Positions 1-5,586 of a stretch of DNA of 9,391 nucleotides are shown here, in pieces. A model generated the notes under the pieces. That model ran no database searches, was not told where the DNA came from, and worked only from the letters and a program-made list of their open reading frames with translations. Each line of letters opens with the position of its first letter. Position 1 is the stretch's first letter. Made by a program: the position numbers and the translations under genes. Origin of the DNA: Fidelibacterota bacterium (GTDB lineage: Bacteria; Fidelibacterota; Marinisomatia; Marinisomatales; UBA1611); contig DQOT01000309.1 in the NCBI GenBank assembly GCA_015658495.1, forward strand, positions 1-9,391, given 5' to 3'.

Positions 1-978
1 ACAAATATTGGATGTGGCTTTTTCTCGGCGAATATGTTGTTCCCGAGTCTGGAGTGCCATACGAAGTGCTGGCTTACCATGAGCATCTTGGGAGACACCA
101 ATAATTCTTCCAGGGATCTTTCGTTTAAATTCCTCCGAAGTCGCGAAGAAACCAGCATGGGGTCCGCCATACCCCATGGGTACACCAAACCGCTGGGCAT
201 TGCCAACGGCAGCATCGGCACCCATTTCTCCCTGTGATTTGAGAAGTGTTAATGCCAGTAGATCTGTGGCCATGCATACATAAGATTTATTTTCATGTGC
301 GGAATCACACAAGTCAGTATAATCCTGAATGGATCCTTCCGTATCGGGATATTGAACCAAGGCACCAAAGACAGAGTCATTAAATTTGAATTGATTGTGA
401 TCTGATATTTTTAATTCAATTCTTAATGGTTCAGATCGAGTTTTTAAAATATCAATAGTTTGTGGATGGCATTTATTTGACACCAGAAAGGTCGTCTTAA
501 TTGGATCCCGGGTGGCGTTAAAAAACATGAGCATAGCTTCTGCCGCTGCGGTACCTTCATCTAATAAAGAAGAATTTGCCAACGGAAGTCCGGTGAGATC
601 AGAAACCATGGTTTGAAAATTCAGCAATGCTTCCAAGCGTCCCTGGCTGATCTCCGCTTGATAAGGTGTGTATTGGGTGTACCAGCCGGGATTCTCTAAA
701 ATATTCCGTTTAATGACGCCGGGAACGACAGTGCCATAATATCCCATGCCAATGTAAGAACGAAATACAGAATTCTTACTCGCCAATTCCTGGAGCCGTT
801 TGATGGTCTCCGGTTCAGATTTTTTAGTCGGAATATCGGGTGGCTTATCCGTAAGAATATTTTCCGGGACCACAGCCGTGGAGAGTTCATCTAAAGAAGA
901 GAATCCAAGATCAGTGAGCATAGCCTGGATGTGGGCATCCCTGGGACCAAGGTGACGTTTAACAAAAGAATCGGACAT
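1..978 (-). CDS. gcvP: Glycine dehydrogenase (decarboxylating), P protein, N-terminal third, runs off the left edge
   Basis: P protein of the glycine cleavage system, a cytosolic PLP enzyme that decarboxylates glycine and passes the aminomethyl group to the lipoyl arm of GcvH. Translating the minus strand from the ATG at 978 gives 326 uninterrupted residues to the window edge. Hallmarks seen are the start [16 protein letters not shown], then [84 protein letters not shown] and [16 protein letters not shown]. The KRHLGP start and the [11 protein letters not shown] segment resemble the single-chain (about 950-residue) type more than the split GcvPA type. The PLP-binding lysine lies in the C-terminal half, outside the window. 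No Shine-Dalgarno precedes the ATG. No glycine riboswitch was recognised in the 126 bases upstream, which are shared with a divergent small gene. Confidence 0.96.
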   Translation of the reverse strand, partial: MSDSFVKRHLGPRDAHIQAMLTDLGFSSLDELSTAVVPENILTDKPPDIPTKKSEPETIKRLQELASKNSVFRSYIGMGYYGTVVPGVIKRNILENPGWYTQYTPYQAEISQGRLEALLNFQTMVSDLTGLPLANSSLLDEGTAAAEAMLMFFNATRDPIKTTFLVSNKCHPQTIDILKTRSEPLRIELKISDHNQFKFNDSVFGALVQYPDTEGSIQDYTDLCDSAHENKSYVCMATDLLALTLLKSQGEMGADAAVGNAQRFGVPMGYGGPHAGFFATSEEFKRKIPGRIIGVSQDAHGKPALRMALQTREQHIRREKATSNIC

Positions 979-1104
979 AGATCAAAAATGATAAAAAGGG
1001 TTCAAAATAACGGGATGAGATTAAAGAAAATCCGTCCTTTAGCCTATTCAGATTTTCGTCTGTGTTCCTTGTTTTTATGGGTTATTTCTAGGCAATTTTC
1101 ACCC
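979..1104. promoter_or_regulatory. Divergent intergenic region between gcvP and the small ORF
   Basis: These 126 bases separate two divergent starts, so promoters for both directions are expected here by layout. I could not pick out convincing -35/-10 pairs on either strand, nor a glycine riboswitch for gcvP. The stretch is open in frame with the small downstream gene, so a longer N-terminus for that protein cannot be fully excluded. Confidence 0.4.
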
Positions 1105-1308
1105 ATGAGAGAAACCACGGAATTCCAAGTTAAAAAAGAAGTTCTGATTAAAGTTGGAGATCGGGTTCTTATAGATGACCAGGAATGGAAAGTTGCTGAA
1201 ATTATTGACGATACAGTTACCCTTTATCGAGAAGGCGTTGGCGGTATGAGCCACACGATTCATATGCCGGTTGAAGAAGCCGAAACTCTTCTCCCAGAAC
1301 AGGCTTAA
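1105..1308 (+). CDS. Small protein of unknown function (67 residues)
   Basis: I do not recognise this family. From the ATG at 1105 the product is about 67 residues, hydrophilic and acidic toward the end, with no signal peptide or membrane helix. The core, roughly residues 11-55, alternates valines and isoleucines with polar residues (VLIKVGDRVLIDDQEWKV, then IIDDTVTLYREGVGG). This suggests a small beta-barrel or SH3/KOW-like fold, by inference only. The open frame reaches back to 931, with further ATGs at 988 and 1015, but that extension is basic, low in coding character, and overlaps the start of gcvP from 978 back. I therefore prefer 1105, although no Shine-Dalgarno supports it. It is transcribed away from gcvP and is followed by about 200 bases ending in an intrinsic terminator. 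Confidence 0.6.
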   Translation: MRETTEFQVKKEVLIKVGDRVLIDDQEWKVAEIIDDTVTLYREGVGGMSHTIHMPVEEAETLLPEQA

Positions 1309-1316
1309 AAATAAAA

Positions 1317-1503
1317 ACATATCAGAGATTTATTGATTCATAATCAGGGCTAATATCGGTAAATTCCCAAGCTAATTATGAAAAAAATAATTCAAACAAG
1401 ATTCATAGTACCCGTGCCCGTGGGAAGTCATGCGGGACCAACACAGGAAACTGGATCGGAAGATAAAATATGTAGAATGCACCGTCAGCGGTGCATTTTT
1501 TTT
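1317..1503 (+). ncRNA. Candidate structured leader or small RNA ending in an intrinsic terminator
   Basis: Between the small ORF and the zinc-ribbon gene lie about 200 bases with no convincing protein gene. ACATAT (1317-1322) can pair with ATATGT (1468-1473), continued by TTTAT (1329-1333) with ATAAA (1463-1467), closing a domain. Inside it, GT-CCCG (1408-1414, one bulge) can pair with CGGGAC (1433-1438), and CAG-GAAA-CTG (1444-1453) would form a GNRA-capped hairpin. The terminator hairpin 1476-1503 follows directly. I could not match it to a riboswitch class I know: the cobalamin, TPP, SAM, glycine and c-di-GMP cores are absent. The AT-only closing stem could be chance. Confidence 0.25.
1476..1503 (+). 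terminator. Rho-independent terminator hairpin
   Basis: Perfect 9-bp inverted repeat, AATGCACCG (1476-1484) and CGGTGCATT (1489-1497), with a 4-base TCAG loop and a run of eight T at 1496-1503, the first two of which are in the stem. It works only on the plus strand, since no T-run follows on the minus strand. It ends 14 bases before the ATG of the zinc-ribbon gene, so it either closes the upstream transcript or acts as an attenuator for the downstream genes. Confidence 0.82.
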
Positions 1504-1507
1504 ACAT

Positions 1508-1512
1508 TGAGG
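1508..1512 (+). promoter_or_regulatory. Shine-Dalgarno site fixing the zinc-ribbon gene start
   Basis: TGAGG lies 5 bases before the ATG at 1518. It is the only clear ribosome-binding site in front of a gene in this window. It favours 1518 over the in-frame GTG at 1491, which lies inside the terminator stem. Confidence 0.7.
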
Positions 1513-1517
1513 TAACT

Positions 1518-2228
1518 ATGTCTATGGAAAAACTCATTGAACTACAAGGGATTGATACAAAATTAAGAGATCTGAATGACCTTCTGGGCGACCTGCCATC
1601 CAAAGTGGACGAATTGAATCAACAGGAAGAATCTATTAAAAATTCACTGGTAGAAAATATAGAGCGAATGAAGGAACTTGAAGTCGAATCTCACAAAGGG
1701 GAAGTCCGTATCGCAGAGATCAACGACAAGGTCAATAAATTGAAAGACCAACTCTTTCTGGTGACCAACAATAAACAATACGATGCATTGATGCATGAAA
1801 TGGATCATATGAAAGAAGAGCGTACAACCATTGAAACAGAAACCTTCTCTTTCCTGGAAGAGAAAGAAACTTTAACGGAATCTGTTGAAACGATGGAATC
1901 AGAACTGGGGTCTTTATCGAATGATTTAACCGTTCGCCGGGAAAAACTGGAATCAGCGATTTCAGATTCTGCTGAAGAAAAATCTATTTTGGAACAACAA
2001 CGATCAGAACAGGTAAACGGGATTGATCTCAATACTGTGTCAATATACAATCGCGTATTTGAAGCACGAGATGGATTGGCTGTTGTGAATCTTTCCGGGA
2101 ATGGTTGCGGCGGATGTGGCGCACATATCCCCATGCAAAAAGTGACGGAAGTTCGTGCTAATACTACAATTCATCGGTGTGATGTGTGCGGAAGATTTCT
2201 TTATAGTGAAAATAATTCTGTAAATTAG
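1518..2228 (+). CDS. Coiled-coil protein with C-terminal C4 zinc ribbon (COG1579 type)
   Basis: A 236-residue cytosolic protein. Residues 1 to about 180 are almost wholly charged heptad-like helix rich in Glu, Lys and Leu, predicted as a long antiparallel coiled coil. The stretch VTNNKQYDALMHEM around residues 75-88 matches the family's conserved VTNNKEY-like turn. The C-terminus carries a CxxC-x20-CxxC zinc ribbon with C197, C200, C221 and C224. This is the architecture of the COG1579 zinc-ribbon family, whose members have been linked to nucleic-acid binding or chaperone-like roles (Helicobacter HP0958 is one). No catalytic activity is evident. The start at 1518 is set by a TGAGG site. An alternative ATG lies two codons downstream. 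The gene ends 15 bases before RNase P RNA, and this family often neighbours rnpB, so a shared transcript is likely. Confidence 0.9.
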   Translation: MSMEKLIELQGIDTKLRDLNDLLGDLPSKVDELNQQEESIKNSLVENIERMKELEVESHKGEVRIAEINDKVNKLKDQLFLVTNNKQYDALMHEMDHMKEERTTIETETFSFLEEKETLTESVETMESELGSLSNDLTVRREKLESAISDSAEEKSILEQQRSEQVNGIDLNTVSIYNRVFEARDGLAVVNLSGNGCGGCGAHIPMQKVTEVRANTTIHRCDVCGRFLYSENNSVN

Positions 2229-2243
2229 ATCGTTTATTAAAAA

Positions 2244-2657
2244 TTGAGTCGGTCGGATGGTTACTCTTGGCCTGTGTTTGCAGCCCGAGAGAGGAAAGTC
2301 CGGGCACCGCAGAACAGGATGTCCCCTAACGCGGGGAGGTTCGCAGCAGCGGATCATGGAAAGTGCAGCAGAAAGTAAACCGCCCCGCTTTTAGCGGGGT
2401 AAGGGTGAAAGGGTGGTGTAAGAGACCACCAGGTTCTGAACAAATTCAGGATGCTTGTAAACCCCATCCGGTGCAAGATCGAATAGGCTTCGAGATGTTG
2501 TTCGCATCGCTAGCCTGTCTGCCGTAGCGTAGCGCAGGCTGAAGGGGCGGGTAGGTTGCTCGACCACGATGGTAACATTGTGGCTAGATCAATGACCATC
2601 CCTTTGGTTTTGATTCGTCAAATCAAAGGACAGAACTCGGCTTATAGATCGACTCAA
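2244..2657 (+). ncRNA. rnpB: RNase P RNA, bacterial type A
   Basis: Catalytic RNA of RNase P, which matures tRNA 5' ends. The universal blocks appear in order: GAGGAAAGTCCGGGC (2291-2305), GTGCAGCAGAAAGTAAACCGCC-like region (about 2362-2383), GGTAAGGGTGAAAGGGTGG (2398-2416), GGGTAGGTTGCTCGA (about 2549-2563) and GACAGAACTCGGCTTAT (2629-2645). The ends are set by P1: 2244-2254 pairs with 2647-2657 over 11 bp with one G-U. A short P12 (CCCCGC/GCGGGG) and a long TTCG-capped P19-like hairpin (2601-2629) are visible. A variable arm at 2512-2540 pairs AGCCTG with CAGGCT. The block nearest the 3' end reads ACTCGG where ACCCGG is usual. A T5 run follows P1. It sits 15 bases after the zinc-ribbon stop and 14 before recJ, leaving no room for separate promoters outside the RNA. 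Confidence 0.97.
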
Positions 2658-2671
2658 TTTTTCTATATTTT

Positions 2672-4381
2672 ATGCGTTGGATATTCTCAAATCTTCAATC
2701 TGATCAGGTCAGAACCACCATGGAATACTACCATGTGCCAGAATCAATTGCGAAAGTGATGGTATCTCGCAAATTGACTGATATCGATCAAACAAAAGAA
2801 TTTTTCTCACCGGATATCTCCCAACTCCATGATCCTTTCCTGATGAAAGGGATGGAAACAGCCGTGAATCGGATCATCCGGAATATTGAATCTGAAACAC
2901 CCATTTTTATTTTTGGGGATTATGATGTGGATGGAACCACGGGCGCATCGCTTCTCTATACTGGACTATCAAATTTGGGCGCGAAGGTGAAAACCTATAT
3001 CCCGAATCGTGAGAAGGAAGGCTATGGCGTTTCAGAAATGGGAATTGATAAAGCAGGGAAATTTGGCGCAGACCTGTTTATTACCTGTGATTGTGGTATT
3101 AATGCTATCAACCGCGTGAATTATGCCAATGAAAAAGGTATTGATGTGATTATCACTGATCATCATATCCCCGGGGAAACACTCCCCAATGCGTTTTCGA
3201 TCCTAAATCCGAAACAGGTGGATTGTGGCTATCCATTTAAGGGATTGTGTGGCGGTGGTGTTGCATTAAAACTCCTATCTGGCCTTGTGAGAAAGATGGG
3301 TTATTCATTTGACCTGATCACCGATCTCATGGATCTGGCTGCATTGGGAACATCCGCAGATCTTGTCCCCATGAAAGATGAAAACCGGGTCTTTGTTCAC
3401 TATGGATTACAAACATTGAGAACCACGCGGCGACCCGGACTTCGGGAATTGTTGAAAGTAGCAAAAGTAGATATTGAAGGGGATCTCACTGTGACCCAAG
3501 TGGTGTTTCATGTGGCGCCAAGGATCAATGCAGCAGGACGATTGGGAGACGCAAATCGATCTGTAGAATTACTAACCACGACGGATACAGGTAGAGCCAA
3601 TGAATTGGCTCAAGAATTAGATCAGGAAAATATATCAAGACGAGCCATCCAGCAAGCCGTGGTGGATGAAGCGTTATTTTTGGTGAATTCAGAAGTGGAT
3701 ATGGAAAAGGATAAAGCCATTGTATTGGGATCGCGCGGGTGGCACCAGGGTGTGGTAGGCATCGCCGCATCCAAGCTCAAAGAAGAGTTCAACCGGCCTA
3801 CTATTATTATATCGTTTGATGAAGAAGGAAATGGAAAAGGATCTGCTCGAAGTATAAAAGGACTGGACCTGTTTGAAGCTCTTTCATCAACAAAAGATCA
3901 TTTAGAGAATTATGGCGGTCATGCCATGGCGGCTGGACTGGCGATCCATGAATCGAAATTAATTGATTTCCGAAATGCCTTTTTATCTTATGCCGATTCG
4001 ACATTAAATGAAAATGACCTTGAACCCAGATTATATTTGGATGCGGAAATCAAATTGTCTGATCTGAATCGCCGGTTTATGGATTTCATGAAAAAATTAG
4101 GCCCCTACGGGCCAGGAAATATGCGCCCCAAATTTGCCGTGATAAATGCGGAAGTAATCGGGAATCCAAAGGTGATTGGGAATGGAGATCATATCCGGTT
4201 CCAGGTGAAACAAAAACAATCAGCCATCGATGTGGTGGGATTCGGATTGGCCAATCATTATCAAGATCTTATTTTGGGAGACCCTGTGGATATAGCATGC
4301 GTCGTAGAGACCAATGTGTGGAAAGGAAAGGAGAACACCCAATTAAATGCACGGGACATTCGATTGTCTTCAACTGTATAA
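2672..4381 (+). CDS. recJ: Single-stranded-DNA-specific exonuclease RecJ
   Basis: RecJ is the 5'-3' exonuclease of single-stranded DNA used in recombination and mismatch or base-excision repair. The 569-residue length is normal. DHH phosphoesterase motifs are intact: GDYDVDG (D83, D85, D87), ITDHH (D163-H165), ALGTSADLVPM, and PRINAAGRLGDA (R284 region). The DHHA1 part follows with GWHQGVVGIAASKLKEEF, GKGSARSIKGLDLFEAL and YGGHAMAAGLA (H417). An OB-like C-terminal domain with LGPYGPGNMRPKF covers about 450-569. The ATG at 2672 is chosen because Trp3 (MRWIF) matches the tryptophan common at RecJ N-termini. The next ATG at 2720 would lose it. There is no Shine-Dalgarno and the start is 14 bases past the rnpB end, so transcription probably comes through rnpB. 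The next gene starts 50 bases downstream. Confidence 0.97.
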   Translation: MRWIFSNLQSDQVRTTMEYYHVPESIAKVMVSRKLTDIDQTKEFFSPDISQLHDPFLMKGMETAVNRIIRNIESETPIFIFGDYDVDGTTGASLLYTGLSNLGAKVKTYIPNREKEGYGVSEMGIDKAGKFGADLFITCDCGINAINRVNYANEKGIDVIITDHHIPGETLPNAFSILNPKQVDCGYPFKGLCGGGVALKLLSGLVRKMGYSFDLITDLMDLAALGTSADLVPMKDENRVFVHYGLQTLRTTRRPGLRELLKVAKVDIEGDLTVTQVVFHVAPRINAAGRLGDANRSVELLTTTDTGRANELAQELDQENISRRAIQQAVVDEALFLVNSEVDMEKDKAIVLGSRGWHQGVVGIAASKLKEEFNRPTIIISFDEEGNGKGSARSIKGLDLFEALSSTKDHLENYGGHAMAAGLAIHESKLIDFRNAFLSYADSTLNENDLEPRLYLDAEIKLSDLNRRFMDFMKKLGPYGPGNMRPKFAVINAEVIGNPKVIGNGDHIRFQVKQKQSAIDVVGFGLANHYQDLILGDPVDIACVVETNVWKGKENTQLNARDIRLSSTV

Positions 4382-4431
4382 CTCTTATTGTAAATTCAAA
4401 CTTAAACCTTTTAAAAAAGAACAACTTTTCA

Positions 4432-5586
4432 ATGGATAATTTATTTTTTACTGACGAACATATCATGATCCGTGATATGGTGCGTGAATTCGCTGATTCC
4501 GAGATCACACCGGTTGCACGGGACCTGGATGAGCAGGGGAAATTCCCCAGGGATCTTGTGGATAAAATGGGTGAATTGGGACTCATGGGCATTATTATCC
4601 CGGAAGAATACGGTGGTGCTGGATTGGATATGGTTGCCTTTGCCACAGCCATCATTGAACTGGGACGAGCCGATGCATCTGTAGCCATCACCATGGCAGC
4701 TCATACGTCATTGGGTTCACTCCCCATCTTGATGTATGGCTCGGATGAGCAGAAAAACACCTACCTCCCAAAATTGGCATCGGGCGAAATGTTGGGCGCC
4801 TTTGGTCTCACGGAACCGGATGCCGGTAGTGATGCTGGTGCCACAAAAACAAAAGCAGTTCGTGGTGGGGATGAATATGTCGTGAATGGCGGGAAGATCT
4901 TTATTACAAATGCGGGAGAAGCGGGTGTGTTATCTTTCACATCCCAAGTGATAGAGAATGGAGAAAATTTGGGCATTGCTGCATTTTCGATCCCTACGGA
5001 TACACCAGGATTAGAGGTGGGTCCTAAAGAAAAGAAAATGGGGTGGCGTGCCAGCGATACACGACAAATCTTTTTCAGGGATATGCGGATTCCTGTAACA
5101 TCCATGCTGGGAACGCCCGCAGATGGTTTTAAAACATTTTTGAAAACATTGACATCCGGCCGTGTCTCCATTGGTGCATTGTCTGTCGGGACGGCTGTTG
5201 GTGCATATGAGCGCGCTTTGGCCTATTCCGCTGAACGGAGCGCCTTCGGAAAACCGATCAATAAATTCCAGTCTATTGGATTCAAACTGGCAGATATGGC
5301 AACCAAGATCGAAGCATCAAAATTGCTGGTTTACCATGCGGCATGGATGAAAGATCAGGGTATGGACATCACCAAAGAAGCAGCGATGGCAAAACTCTTT
5401 GCCAGCGAAACAGCCATGGAAGTAACCACTGAAGCCATCCAAGTACACGGTGGTTATGGCTATGTAAGGGAATATGATGTGGAACGTTTTTTCCGGGATG
5501 CAAAGATCCTTGAAATTGGTGAAGGTACCAGCGAGATTCAGCGGCTCATTATTTCCAGAGAAATACTGAAAGACATCCAAGTGTAA
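4432..5586 (+). CDS. Acyl-CoA dehydrogenase (short/branched-chain type)
   Basis: An FAD flavoenzyme that inserts the alpha-beta double bond in acyl-CoA thioesters and feeds electrons to ETF. It is cytosolic and belongs to fatty-acid or branched amino-acid degradation. From the ATG at 4432 it has 384 residues, the usual length. The N-terminal helical domain starts LFFTDEHIMIRDMVREF. Signature 1 reads FGLTEPDAGSDAGA. Signature 2 is QVHGGYGYVREYDVERFF. The catalytic base is Glu364 in GEGTSEIQRL, the position used by butyryl- and medium-chain enzymes rather than the isovaleryl or long-chain position. Exact substrate cannot be told from the sequence. An upstream in-frame start at 4297 lies inside recJ and adds a non-homologous tail, so it is rejected. 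The stop TAA overlaps the next ATG by one base, implying translational coupling. Confidence 0.95.
   Translation: MDNLFFTDEHIMIRDMVREFADSEITPVARDLDEQGKFPRDLVDKMGELGLMGIIIPEEYGGAGLDMVAFATAIIELGRADASVAITMAAHTSLGSLPILMYGSDEQKNTYLPKLASGEMLGAFGLTEPDAGSDAGATKTKAVRGGDEYVVNGGKIFITNAGEAGVLSFTSQVIENGENLGIAAFSIPTDTPGLEVGPKEKKMGWRASDTRQIFFRDMRIPVTSMLGTPADGFKTFLKTLTSGRVSIGALSVGTAVGAYERALAYSAERSAFGKPINKFQSIGFKLADMATKIEASKLLVYHAAWMKDQGMDITKEAAMAKLFASETAMEVTTEAIQVHGGYGYVREYDVERFFRDAKILEIGEGTSEIQRLIISREILKDIQV

Noticed and set aside
931..1104. N-terminal extension of the small ORF back to ATG 931
   Set aside because: It overlaps the first 48 bases of gcvP in antisense, and the added residues are basic and unlike the conserved-looking core. 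The ATG at 1105 gives a compact protein.
1400..1475. Known riboswitch (cobalamin, TPP, SAM, glycine, c-di-GMP, THF, ZTP)
   Set aside because: GGGAAG and CTGGAT fragments look suggestive, but no complete conserved core of any class could be lined up.
1491..1517. GTG start at 1491 for the zinc-ribbon protein
   Set aside because: It lies inside the terminator stem and T-run. The ATG at 1518 has a TGAGG site 5 bases upstream.
1805..2357. Open minus-strand frames opposite the zinc-ribbon gene and rnpB
   Set aside because: They are antisense shadows of a well-supported gene and RNA, with no domain match or start signal.
4297..4431. Longer acyl-CoA dehydrogenase start at 4297
   Set aside because: It lies inside recJ in another frame, and the added 45 residues do not resemble the family N-terminus. 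MDNLFFTDEH at 4432 does.
4410..4431. AAAAG/CTTTT mini-hairpin before the dehydrogenase start
   Set aside because: Five A-T rich pairs with a 5-base loop and no T-run. It is too weak to call a terminator or regulator.
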